Positions 8,707 to 17,157 of a stretch of 64,000 bases of DNA are shown piece after piece (the stretch's first letter is position 1; every line of letters starts with the position of its first letter). A model generated the notes under the pieces. The model did not search any database. It was given only the letters and a program-made list of their open reading frames with translations, and was not told where the DNA came from. The DNA is from CAWGGS01 sp046704745 (lineage in GTDB: Bacteria; Desulfobacterota; Desulfobulbia; Desulfobulbales; Desulfocapsaceae). The stretch covers positions 62,001 to 126,000 of the forward strand of contig JBJKRL010000085.1 of NCBI GenBank assembly GCA_046704745.1, in the 5' to 3' direction. The position numbers and the translations under genes were made by a program.

Positions 8707-9060
8707 ATGATGGAAAGAAGAAGAGAACAACGGATTATTTCACAGGGGCTATTAGCGGAAATATCGGATGGAATCGGCTATTATAAAGGCGTCGTTTCCA
8801 ACTTATCTGTGAACGGTCTTATGATTGAGGACTTACCATCTCGTATTGACGGAGAGGCGCCCTGGTATATTGTAGTTGTCAGACATAAAGAGATTTTTTT
8901 CAGAATTTTGTTGAAACCAATATGGTCGGCTCTGCAGGAGACAAACCGGTTGATCGGTGGGATAATCGTTGATCCTTCCTGGGACTGGGCGAACTTTGTC
9001 CACACAATGTCAGCAACAGCAGAGGACCGGTCCTCAATTTCTTCTTCATCAAGCGTATAG
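8707..9060 (+). CDS. Small PilZ-domain protein
   Basis: The protein has about 117 residues if it starts at one of the two adjacent ATG codons at 8707/8710. An upstream in-frame ATG at 8596 would add 37 unrelated-looking residues and is less likely. It begins with an arginine cluster ('ERRREQR') followed about 25 residues later by 'NLSVNGLMIED', which correspond to the RxxxR and D/NxSxxG motifs of PilZ c-di-GMP receptors. The rest is a compact beta-rich single domain, ending with a Ser-rich tail. There is no partner domain. A role as a free-standing c-di-GMP reader is inference from these motifs. Confidence 0.65.
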   Translation: MMERRREQRIISQGLLAEISDGIGYYKGVVSNLSVNGLMIEDLPSRIDGEAPWYIVVVRHKEIFFRILLKPIWSALQETNRLIGGIIVDPSWDWANFVHTMSATAEDRSSISSSSSV

Positions 9061-9165
9061 ACAATTACTTCATTTTTTACGATAATAACCGTTGGACGGC
9101 GCGATATCTGAAGCTTCGAACGGGGCATGGGATTTTGGTTTAACCCGCAAGGTGAGGACCACGAT

Positions 9166-9870
9166 ATGATACCCAACCTGCATCTCTTATGGGAATGGCT
9201 GACACGACTCCCGGTCTTAGACATGATCGCCCTTTTCGTCTTCCTGGTGGGGACAACGTGTTATAAGATTTTTCTTGCGCAACAGGTCAAAGACACTGGT
9301 AAGAAAAATTATATCCACCAACTCCAGTCAATACGAAGCGCCTGGATCGCTAAATATGGAATGGGAGGAAATCCTTTGCTTGTCGTCCAGACCTTACGCA
9401 ACAAAACCATGGTCTCCTCTTTCATGGCTTCCACCGCCCTTATTCTGATAATAGGCGGATTTAACTTTGTTTTTGGCGTGGACTTCGAGAAAATAAAGAC
9501 GGGAAAACTGTTTTTCTTCAGCTTGCAGGATCCCAACTTGGGGATCGTTAAAGTGCTTTTGATCATCGTCGTCCTGCTCTATTCATTTTTCCATTTTCTT
9601 TGGCATACAAGAGAGCTACATAATATGGCTCTTGTGTTGAATGTACCAGACGAGCAGTTGCAGAAAATCACTAATCTTAAGTCATTGGATTTTCTGGCCA
9701 ATATGTATACCAATTCGGGAATTCATTTCACACTCGGCATTCGAGGCTTCTACTTCCTCATGCCCCTTCTGCTGTGGCTGTTTCATCCGTCCATGATGCT
9801 CTTTTCATTTTTTAGCATCATGGCCTTCCTGGTCAAGCGTGATCTGGGCAAAGCCAAGTATCAGAGATAA
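9166..9870 (+). CDS. DUF599-family membrane protein
   Basis: This 234-residue inner-membrane protein has hydrophobic segments at about 13-32, 88-112, 125-145 and 190-225. The stretch 'RSAWIAKYGMGGNPLLVVQTLRNKTMVSSFMASTALILI' (about 58-97) is the DUF599 hallmark. Function is unknown for the family. The start at 9166 is chosen because 'aaggtgagg' precedes it at 9149-9157; the frame also has an ATG at 9127 with no ribosome-binding site. It lies 105 bases after the PilZ gene on the same strand and could be cotranscribed with it. Confidence 0.82.
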   Translation: MIPNLHLLWEWLTRLPVLDMIALFVFLVGTTCYKIFLAQQVKDTGKKNYIHQLQSIRSAWIAKYGMGGNPLLVVQTLRNKTMVSSFMASTALILIIGGFNFVFGVDFEKIKTGKLFFFSLQDPNLGIVKVLLIIVVLLYSFFHFLWHTRELHNMALVLNVPDEQLQKITNLKSLDFLANMYTNSGIHFTLGIRGFYFLMPLLLWLFHPSMMLFSFFSIMAFLVKRDLGKAKYQR

Positions 9871-9952
9871 CTTTTGAATATTTCTGAAAAAGATTCAGGA
9901 TGTATATGGTGGATCTCCCCCGGACCATGGGCGAGAAAGCCGGGTTGGAAAG

Positions 9953-10348
9953 CTACCCCGCTTTGTTGTTCTTCTGCGAGTTGAGCGTAATTCGTTCAAC
10001 GACTTTTCGATAATAGTCGTCCTGGGCTGCTATGTTGGAAGGGGTTGACCGTCTTGCATCCAGCTTCATCAGCAACAGGTTCAGTTTCTTCATCTGCTTA
10101 AGCCGGATATGTTCGTCCTCGGTGCAGGCAATCAGGTCTTCAATCTTCTTGATCTCCTTTCTAGCTTCAATTTCCGGTGGAAGATAACCGCTGTTTTTCA
10201 GAATCTTATAGGCCATTTTCAGATCATCGGGGACAAAACGGTCGTCATCCAGGGGCAAGGGCTTGTTCTTCCATTTTCCCGAGGTTAATTCTCCGGCCTC
10301 GATGGCTTCGAGGATTTTCCGTTCCGCTATCCGGGCAAGTGCGTCCAC
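9953..10348 (-). CDS. DUF1992 (DnaJ-family domain) protein
   Basis: This is a small soluble 131-residue protein. Its first 40 residues ('IAERKILEAIEAGELTSG' and then 'KPLPLDD') are the conserved DUF1992 motif found in bacterial YhdN-like proteins and at the C-terminus of eukaryotic DNAJC28. The rest is charged and helical. No J-domain HPD motif is present, so chaperone activity cannot be claimed. It follows the ChaN-PDZ gene by 43 bases on the same strand, so the two may be cotranscribed. Confidence 0.85.
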   Translation of the reverse strand: MDALARIAERKILEAIEAGELTSGKWKNKPLPLDDDRFVPDDLKMAYKILKNSGYLPPEIEARKEIKKIEDLIACTEDEHIRLKQMKKLNLLLMKLDARRSTPSNIAAQDDYYRKVVERITLNSQKNNKAG

Positions 10349-10391
10349 CTTTTTACTCCTTTCTTCTCGCCTTTTATCCGGGTTATGGTAT

Positions 10392-12332
10392 TTACGGATG
10401 CATTCCGGTGAGCAAAAGCGAGCTGGTCGTGACTGTTTTTGTGATTACAATGCTTCGCCCTGCAGCATCCTTGCGCTTGATTCTGACCGTCACGGACTGA
10501 CCGGGTTCGACATCGAGCATCGTTATCCGGACGTCATCCATATCATAAACAGGATTGCCGTTGATTGCCAGGAGGATATCATTTTTTTGTAGCCCTTTTT
10601 CCTCAGCCTTTCCATGTGGACTGAAAGCGTCGATCTTAAGCTGGGATGTGTCTCCCGTTTTTATCTGCTCCAAAACAATGCCGATTTTTGCCGGCGGCGG
10701 CAGAGAAGAGACGTGTTCCATGAAGTAGTAATCCGCAATATTTCCAAGATTTGCATATTGATCCTGGGATGAAATATTGACTATGGTGGATTGCCGGATC
10801 GGGAGATATCGCTCGACCCGCGGCGGGATTCCCGAATCTTTGCGTACATGCTGGACACCTGCTAAAACCACCATATGGGAGCCTGGATGTTTCAGGAGAT
10901 ATTGAGCGATGTTTTTTGCCATGCTCTCGTCCCAGACGGCCTGGGCCTGGATAAATCCGCTTGCCGTCCCATGCTCTTTCATCTCCTGGGAGTGGAAACC
11001 GTATATTTCTCTGAGCCGGTCGGCATATCCGGGCAAGTCCAAGTCACGGTCAGCGGGAAGTTCGCTTTTTTCCTCCCTGGAGAGACTATCGGTTGAACCG
11101 GTTTTGAAGATGCTGCTTACTATCTTGGAATCGATATTCAAAGCAACGATGGGAATCTTGTATCTGCGAGCGAAGTCAAAGGTATTCCGGAAAAGGCGAA
11201 AGTCATACCGCCAGACACTGAAGTAGTTTGATTTTTTAAGAAACGCTTTTTCGCTCATGCCTCTGTCTTCCAGGACATACTCGTCCAGTGCCTTTTGGCT
11301 TGCGCGGGGAAACATTTCCATGCCGACGGCCAGGCGGATATTGCGTTTGTAGAGTGCCTGGATGATCCGGAATTCAAGGCGGTGATCGGCTGTCGAATTA
11401 TGGGTCTCCCCGACATAGACTACCCGGGATGCGGCTACTTTATCGATGATGTTGGAAAAATTCCTGATAGCTGACGTGGGAGCACCTGCGGGAAGCTGCT
11501 CCAGGGAATAGACCTGTCCTGCTTCCGCCTTGCGAATTCCTTTATCTATGAGTTTTCCCTGATGAAAGCGGATAAAGGAAAAGTCGCCGTCTTTTTTCAG
11601 CCTCCCGAGTGCTGCCTTGATCTCTTGTTCACTGCTGCCGACGGCACGGGCTGCTAAGTATTCGGGATTTAGGGGATTGCGATGAATATCGAGGTTGAAT
11701 CCGGCTTGGGGAAATTTGGGTTTTGCCAACAGACTGCGTGCAGCTGTGTTGTCAGCACCCAAAAAGAGGAGCGTCGTCTTGCCAAGCATGGAATTTTTAA
11801 TCTGGTCTGCTGGCACGATGCTGACCCTGTTTGCAAGAGCATGGACCAGAGGGGCATAGATCGACAGTGACGTTGTTTCCGGTACCACTGTAACTTCTTT
11901 TGCCTCGGTAATGCCCGACCAGAGGGGTGGCTTCTCAGCAGGAGTCAAACGGCGTTTTACAACATGATCTGGGTCGATGACAAGCGTGAGAGGCGGGTCC
12001 GGCAGGGCAAAGGAGAGATCGGTATCTAAAGAGGAGATGGTTCTTGCAAAATGGAATTCACCGATCCCGGTGGTGATTAAAATGGGAACCTTCAACGTCA
12101 AAGGAGTCTGTGTTTTCTGGGAGAGGTGAAAGGAAAAAACTATTTGTCCATGCTGATTTTTGGTTTGTATATTGCTGACTATAAGCCTTGGAGGCGTTGG
12201 AGAGGACAGCTTTTCCTTCGGGTTTTTGCCGGATGCTTCTGCCGGACTGGCAATCAGAAAACAGAGTAGGGCGAGAACAAAGAATCTGTAAAAGTTGAGA
12301 GAAGGAAACGGCATAAAATTCCTTTTGTTCAT
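10392..12332 (-). CDS. ChaN-like (haem-binding uptake) protein with C-terminal PDZ domain
   Basis: This exported protein has 646 residues with a signal peptide to about residue 33. An N-terminal beta-rich part (about 45-290) contains 'LVIDPDHVVKRRLTPAEKPP', reminiscent of the C-terminal part of M1-type peptidases but without a zinc site. The central ChaN domain (about 290-530) has 'YVGETHNSTADH' and 'LAVGMEMFPRASQKALDEY', the paired His/Glu-rich motifs of that family, and 'HMVVLAGVQHVRKDSGIPPRV'. A PDZ domain closes the protein (about 549-636, 'EKGLQKNDILLAINGNPV'). Campylobacter ChaN binds haem; whether this one does is inference. The PDZ domain suggests a periplasmic partner or proteolytic role. 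Confidence 0.82.
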   Translation of the reverse strand: MNKRNFMPFPSLNFYRFFVLALLCFLIASPAEASGKNPKEKLSSPTPPRLIVSNIQTKNQHGQIVFSFHLSQKTQTPLTLKVPILITTGIGEFHFARTISSLDTDLSFALPDPPLTLVIDPDHVVKRRLTPAEKPPLWSGITEAKEVTVVPETTSLSIYAPLVHALANRVSIVPADQIKNSMLGKTTLLFLGADNTAARSLLAKPKFPQAGFNLDIHRNPLNPEYLAARAVGSSEQEIKAALGRLKKDGDFSFIRFHQGKLIDKGIRKAEAGQVYSLEQLPAGAPTSAIRNFSNIIDKVAASRVVYVGETHNSTADHRLEFRIIQALYKRNIRLAVGMEMFPRASQKALDEYVLEDRGMSEKAFLKKSNYFSVWRYDFRLFRNTFDFARRYKIPIVALNIDSKIVSSIFKTGSTDSLSREEKSELPADRDLDLPGYADRLREIYGFHSQEMKEHGTASGFIQAQAVWDESMAKNIAQYLLKHPGSHMVVLAGVQHVRKDSGIPPRVERYLPIRQSTIVNISSQDQYANLGNIADYYFMEHVSSLPPPAKIGIVLEQIKTGDTSQLKIDAFSPHGKAEEKGLQKNDILLAINGNPVYDMDDVRITMLDVEPGQSVTVRIKRKDAAGRSIVITKTVTTSSLLLTGMHP

Positions 12333-12388
12333 GGGGTGATTGTTTAAATGATTATCTGATTACAACGAATGTTCAGCTTCTGATTTTA

Positions 12389-12407
12389 GGAGAGAACTGT
12401 TCTCTCC
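12389..12407. promoter_or_regulatory. 19-bp inverted repeat in a divergent intergenic region
   Basis: ggagagaactgttctctcc has 9-base arms with perfect complementarity around one central base. It sits in the 267-base gap between the divergently transcribed ChaN-PDZ and radical SAM genes, where an operator controlling either gene would be expected. It is not followed by a T run on the plus strand. The rest of the gap (12333-12599) shows no gene. Confidence 0.45.
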
Positions 12408-12599
12408 CTTCCGTTCCGATAGGCTGAGTTTCAGTGGTAACCAGAAATAATTATAAACAGCAACCCGGTAAAAGCGAAATATAGTATTGATTTTTTCCTT
12501 GTGTGCAACGGTCAATTGGGTATCTATACTTGCTGCGGGTTCACTTCGGAGAAAATGCTTTGATTTCCAGTTATGATCATAATCAGGAAGGTTGAGATA

Positions 12600-14285
12600 A
12601 TGAAAATCACACTGGTGGGCTTTAATGCCCGATATATCCATTCCTGTTTGGCACTCTTCCATGTGCGCAATGAACTTGAGCGTCAATGCCCGAATACCCA
12701 GCTTAATTTTCTCCAGCTGACCATCAATGATTCCTCCTATGAAATACTTTTACGAATAACGGCAACGCGGCCTGATTATGTGTTTTTCTCCGCTGCTATC
12801 TGGAATAGTGATCTGGTTGAGAGATCGATTCGCGATCTTTCTATCTGTATGCCAGACTGTGGTTTTGTGGTCGGAGGACCCCAGGCTCCGGTGATCGCGA
12901 GTAATTTAGGTGAGGGGTTATGTACGGTGGTGACAGGCCCCATTGAGGCGGTGGATCCTGCTTTTTACCGGGATCTTGAAAAGAGAAAACTCCGACTGAG
13001 GTATACCACGACCTTGCCGGCGAAAAAATATGAGTTTCTCTCCCCGTATCAAAACCCGGATTTCAGTTCTCATCTTGCAAATAGGCATGTCTATTATGAG
13101 AGTTCGAGGGGGTGTCCGTTTTCCTGTACCTACTGCCTGTCTGCAACCCAAAAAGGAATACTGTATAAAGATCTTTCCATTGTTGAGGCTGAACTTGAGC
13201 AGATACTTGGCCATAGGCCCAAGGTCATCCGATTTGTCGACCGCACATTCAACGACAGACCGGAAAGAGCCCTTGCCATCTGGAGGTTCCTCGTCCGGCA
13301 GCAGTCGGGAACGCTGTTCCATTTCGAGATTTCTCCTACAGGTTTTACCGAAGAGATGTTTGACTTTCTCAGCCGGGTTCCGCAGGGACTTTTTCGCTTT
13401 GAGATCGGCATCCAATCGACAAATACCGAGACCTTGAAAGCAGTGCGGCGGCCCATGGATATATCAAGGGCCAGCGAGAACGTTGCCAGACTGGCATCTT
13501 TTCTAAACATATTTCTCCATGTCGATTTGATCCTCGGGCTTCCATTTGAAACGGCCCCAAGCTTTTACCGATCTTTTACCCAGGTCTTTTCCATGTCGGC
13601 CCATTATATTCAGATGGGACTCTTGAAAATCCTTCCTGACACACCCATCTGTCATACGGCGCAGGAATATGGATACCGGTTTTGTCGGCAACCGCCATAC
13701 AGCATACTTGCCAACAGATGGCTCGCTCATGAAGAACTCAGCCAACTCTACTGGTTTTGTGAGTGCGTGGAACGCTTCGTCAATACCCGCTATTTCCTCA
13801 GCCTATGGGCATACCTTCGTCGCAGAGAAGAGGATATCGCTGAGTTTTTTTCGCATCTTCTTTCCATCTGCCGCATTCATTTCTTTTTTGACCGTGCACC
13901 GACCCAGGAACTGTTAAGTACGCTTTTGCTTGAAGCCGTCTCCAACCGAACCGACCGCAGACTCATCTTCGACCTCGTGTGTTATGACTGGCTGCGTTGC
14001 GGGCACCGGTTTGTGCCAGATTGTCTGAGTTCAGATGGGGAGGAGTCGGCTGCGGCCATGAAAAAGAGACTGTTCCAGTTGTTGCCGGAAAGCCTCGATG
14101 GGGTGTATCCCGGCGGGGGGAAAAAACATTTCTGCAAGCAGGCCCTTTTTCGTCGCTTCTCGAAGGCGGCCATGGTTGAGCTCGGGTACCCTGATCAAAG
14201 AGATGATGGATGGCTTTGCTTTCTGCCGGAAAAGGATACGGATCTTTATGGGCTCTCTCGTGTTGTGCGTCTGAAGCTTGATTGA
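12600..14285 (+). CDS. B12-binding radical SAM protein, DUF4080 family
   Basis: This 561-residue cytoplasmic enzyme has an N-terminal cobalamin-binding Rossmann domain (about 1-130, with 'RPDYVFFSAAIWN' and 'VVGGPQAPVIA'). A radical SAM core follows with the cluster motif 'RGCPFSCTYC' at about 169-178 (CxxxCxxC). The long C-terminal part is the DUF4080 domain. The cobalamin domain lacks an obvious DxHxxG, so binding is probably base-off without the lower His ligand. The substrate is unknown. The ATG at 12600 is preceded by 'aggaagg' at 12585-12591, which decides against the in-frame ATG at 12573. The gene is unlinked to any recognisable pathway here. Confidence 0.88.
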   Translation: MKITLVGFNARYIHSCLALFHVRNELERQCPNTQLNFLQLTINDSSYEILLRITATRPDYVFFSAAIWNSDLVERSIRDLSICMPDCGFVVGGPQAPVIASNLGEGLCTVVTGPIEAVDPAFYRDLEKRKLRLRYTTTLPAKKYEFLSPYQNPDFSSHLANRHVYYESSRGCPFSCTYCLSATQKGILYKDLSIVEAELEQILGHRPKVIRFVDRTFNDRPERALAIWRFLVRQQSGTLFHFEISPTGFTEEMFDFLSRVPQGLFRFEIGIQSTNTETLKAVRRPMDISRASENVARLASFLNIFLHVDLILGLPFETAPSFYRSFTQVFSMSAHYIQMGLLKILPDTPICHTAQEYGYRFCRQPPYSILANRWLAHEELSQLYWFCECVERFVNTRYFLSLWAYLRRREEDIAEFFSHLLSICRIHFFFDRAPTQELLSTLLLEAVSNRTDRRLIFDLVCYDWLRCGHRFVPDCLSSDGEESAAAMKKRLFQLLPESLDGVYPGGGKKHFCKQALFRRFSKAAMVELGYPDQRDDGWLCFLPEKDTDLYGLSRVVRLKLD

Positions 14286-14372
14286 AAAACTTTCCGGAGT
14301 TTCCCTAAACCTCATGTAAATCTCAATCGACAGCTTGATCGTTCATTGATGGCAATAATTAAGGTGAAGGAA

Positions 14373-14400
14373 TTGACGTATGAGAAACCTGTAGTATATT
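14373..14400 (+). promoter_or_regulatory. Sigma70-type promoter of serA
   Basis: TTGACG (14373-14378) and TATATT (14395-14400) are separated by 16 bases and lie about 54 bases before the serA start, which has a strong aaaggag ribosome-binding site. Confidence 0.6.
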
Positions 14401-14453
14401 CCATACCTAACATGGATGATATTTAACAGGTAGCTGAAATCAAAGGAGAAGGC

Positions 14454-15635
14454 ATGTCTAATTATCGAATCAAGGCCATAAACTCGATTGCTGAGGAAGG
14501 TTTGCGACTCTTTTCAGAGAATTTTCAGGTATCGAAAGAGGAGTCTTCTCCCCATGGTATCGTGGTGCGGAGTGCCAAGATCGATGTCGATGCCTATCCG
14601 TCACTATTGGCTGTGGCACGGGCCGGTTCGGGTGTAAACAACATAACTGTTGAAAAAGCCACAAAAAATGGGATCTGCGTGTTCAACACGCCTGGCGCAA
14701 ACGCCAATGCAGTCGTAGATCTGGTTTTTCCCATGATAGGTGTATGGATGCGCCATATTTTTCAAGGGATCGAGTTTTGTCGAACGCTGGTCGACATCGA
14801 TCCGGATAAGGTGTCTGCCGAGGTCGAGAGAAGGAAATCAGCCTTTAAAGGTGTTGAGATTGCCGGCAAAAATCTGGCGGTCGTAGGGCTCGGCCAGATC
14901 GGCGTCAGACTGGCAAACGGCGGGGTTCATAGACATATGCAGGTAAAAGGCTTTGACCCGACGCCGGGTTTGGATAACGTCCATCAGCTTATGGCGGAGG
15001 TGACGATTACCCGAACGTTGAAAGCGGCGATTGGAGATGCCGACATAGTCAGCCTGCATCTGCCCTTGACCTCCGGTACCAGACATCTGGTTGATGCCGA
15101 CTTTATCAGAAAGATGAAAAAAGGGGCGATTTTGGTAAACTACGCACGAGGTCCCATCGTGGATGAAAAGGCGGTTATTGAAGCCTTGAATGACGATTAT
15201 CTTTCCGGATATATTACTGATTTTCCTACGGCTGCCAATATCGGCCACCCCAAAATCCTGACCACTCCTCATCTGGGGGCATCTACTTCGGAATCAGAGG
15301 AAAACTGCGCATGTATGGCAGTGAAAGAACTTTCCTCCTATCTTGAATACGGCAATGTCGCCAACAGTGTCAATTTTCCTAATATCGAATCGACGCCATC
15401 GGCCAAGGTCAAAAGCAGATTGATTGTCATCAATCGTGATGTTCCGGGAATGATCGCCTTTGCCACCAAGGTCATAAGCGGCTACGGATTGAATATTGCC
15501 AGTTATCTCAATGAATCCAATGGAAAGATCGGCTATAATATTATCGACGTAGAGTCGAAAATACCTGGAAGCATTCTAGGTGATGTGAAAAACAACCACG
15601 ATGTAATTAGAACACGCCTTATCGAATTGACCTAA
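14454..15635 (+). CDS. serA: 3-phosphoglycerate dehydrogenase (short SerA type with ACT domain)
   Basis: This enzyme catalyses NAD-dependent oxidation of 3-phosphoglycerate, the first step of serine synthesis. The 393 residues hold a split substrate domain (about 1-95 and 280-310), a nucleotide-binding domain with 'VVGLGQIG' near 143-150, and a C-terminal ACT domain (about 320-393). 'HLPLTSGTRHLVDADFIRKMKKGAILVNYARG' and 'TPHLGASTSESEENCA' are clear family marks carrying the catalytic Arg and His. The segment that usually carries the catalytic Glu reads 'DFPTAANIGHP', with Ala where related short SerA proteins have an acidic residue. No serC neighbour is present. Confidence 0.87.
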   Translation: MSNYRIKAINSIAEEGLRLFSENFQVSKEESSPHGIVVRSAKIDVDAYPSLLAVARAGSGVNNITVEKATKNGICVFNTPGANANAVVDLVFPMIGVWMRHIFQGIEFCRTLVDIDPDKVSAEVERRKSAFKGVEIAGKNLAVVGLGQIGVRLANGGVHRHMQVKGFDPTPGLDNVHQLMAEVTITRTLKAAIGDADIVSLHLPLTSGTRHLVDADFIRKMKKGAILVNYARGPIVDEKAVIEALNDDYLSGYITDFPTAANIGHPKILTTPHLGASTSESEENCACMAVKELSSYLEYGNVANSVNFPNIESTPSAKVKSRLIVINRDVPGMIAFATKVISGYGLNIASYLNESNGKIGYNIIDVESKIPGSILGDVKNNHDVIRTRLIELT

Positions 15636-16104
15636 AACAGGAAGGCCTCTGTTGTTGTATAGAGGAGAATTGAAAAATTGTGACTTTTGTGGTAGGGACA
15701 TCCATAAAGCAGTACAGCCTATCTTGTTGTAATTAAATATTATTATTCTGACGATCCATGCTCAGAGTAAGGAAGAGACTGACAAAGTTAGAGGAGTTTA
15801 AAAATCTTCACTTTTAATATATTGAATTTATTCAAGGAAATAAGACAGGTGATAATAAGGGAGTCGGTGTGTATAAAAAATTGTATCAGCGACCTTTTCG
15901 TCTGCTTTGTAAATACAATTTTGCAATTGGTAATGTGCCGTTAACACTATATATATTAAACAATGTTGCTTTTGGCATGAATAGTGCAATAGATATTATG
16001 CTTTTTATCTCTTCTCTCCTTTCTCCAGGAGAAGCCGGGCTTGCTTATGTGAGACCGGCTTTCCTGTTTCAGGGGCTCGCCTATCTTCAGATGCAGGTCA
16101 TCGG
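15636..16104. other. Intergenic stretch; possible but unconvincing small ORF
   Basis: This AT-rich 469-base gap contains a 79-codon GTG frame at 15869-16108 that ends in a 4-base overlap with the DUF362 gene and has 'aaggga' before it. Its product resembles no known family and its composition differs from neighbouring genes, so it may only be the leader of the DUF362 transcript. A small inverted repeat (ttctcc-a-ggagaa, 16021-16033) lies inside. No RNA gene or clear terminator is seen. Confidence 0.35.
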
Positions 16105-17034
16105 ATGAATCAATTGGAAACCGTTCTATTGGACAGGTGTTCCTATGCTCCATCCTCTCTTGCCGAGAAGCTGGAAAAAATTTTCCCACTAATAGAGATT
16201 AACGGAAATATCAGAGGCAAACGGGTTCTTGTAAAGCCGAATTTAATCAGCAGTTGGGGACCGCCGCTTGCCTGCACCGATCCCGGATTCATTATTGCCG
16301 TTGTCCATTGGCTCGTCGCGCATGGAGCATCGGTACTGGTTGGAGATTCCCCGGCTTTTGGCACGACCGCTTGGGTACTGCGGTATCTTGGCGCCCATTT
16401 AGAACTGGACAGACTGGGGGCAAAGGTCATCGAATTCTCCACGCCTAAGGCTGTCACCCTGGCAAATGGTCATAAGATCACCGTAGCAGCCGAGGCCTTG
16501 GACTGTGACCTTCTGGTTAATATTCCGAAGATCAAGGCCCACAATCAGATGTACATGACCATGGCGGTCAAGAATATTTTCGGTATCGTCAAAGGGACGC
16601 GAAAATCCCTTCTGCATATGCGACATGGAGGGTCTCACCGGCAATTTGCCGGCATCATCCTTGATCTTCTGGATCTCCTGCCTGAGCATGTCGCAATTGT
16701 TGACGGCATCACAGTAATGCACATTGCCGGTCCCCTCCGGGGGAAATCCCTTGAATTGAACTGCGTAGCAGCCTCCAAAAATCCTCTGTCGGTGGATACC
16801 GCTCTTTTGAGTGCCCTTGAGTTGAAATCTCAGAAAAGTCCTATCTGGGTCGAGGCAAGAGATAGGGGAGAATCCGGCGTTTTCCTCTCTGAAATACAGT
16901 TCCCATTTTTACGACCAGAAGATTTCCACGGTTCGGGTTTCATGGCACCTCTCGTTTTGGTTCCGGTTCGTTTCAATCTCCTTCGATTTTTTTCCGGACA
17001 TCTCAAGAGAATCGTCCTTGCTATACGGTCGTAA
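16105..17034 (+). CDS. DUF362 domain-containing protein
   Basis: This protein has 309 residues with the DUF362 core: 'GKRVLVKPNLIS' near 38-49, 'GDSPAFGTT' near 80-88, 'INIPKIKAHNQMYMTMAVKNIFGIVKG'-like spacing near 137-163, and 'VAIVDGITVMHIAGPLRG' near 197-214. Unlike many DUF362 proteins it has no ferredoxin-like 4Fe-4S tail. The biochemical role of the family is poorly known; some members are linked to iron-sulfur or redox functions. The FabL-like gene follows 123 bases downstream on the same strand. Confidence 0.83.
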   Translation: MNQLETVLLDRCSYAPSSLAEKLEKIFPLIEINGNIRGKRVLVKPNLISSWGPPLACTDPGFIIAVVHWLVAHGASVLVGDSPAFGTTAWVLRYLGAHLELDRLGAKVIEFSTPKAVTLANGHKITVAAEALDCDLLVNIPKIKAHNQMYMTMAVKNIFGIVKGTRKSLLHMRHGGSHRQFAGIILDLLDLLPEHVAIVDGITVMHIAGPLRGKSLELNCVAASKNPLSVDTALLSALELKSQKSPIWVEARDRGESGVFLSEIQFPFLRPEDFHGSGFMAPLVLVPVRFNLLRFFSGHLKRIVLAIRS

Positions 17035-17157
17035 CTGTGGTGAAATAGAAAGAAAAGCATTCTGGGAAGTCCTGTTGATCTAAAATATTTCCTCGGAAGG
17101 AGGACACCCTGATGCAGTATTTCCGAAAAGAAACTCAACACTTCATATGGATAATAT

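Noticed and set aside
15869..16108. 79-codon GTG frame overlapping the DUF362 start by 4 bases, with a weak ribosome-binding site
   Set aside because: No recognisable family, AT-rich and unlike neighbouring genes; kept only as a possibility in the gap entry.
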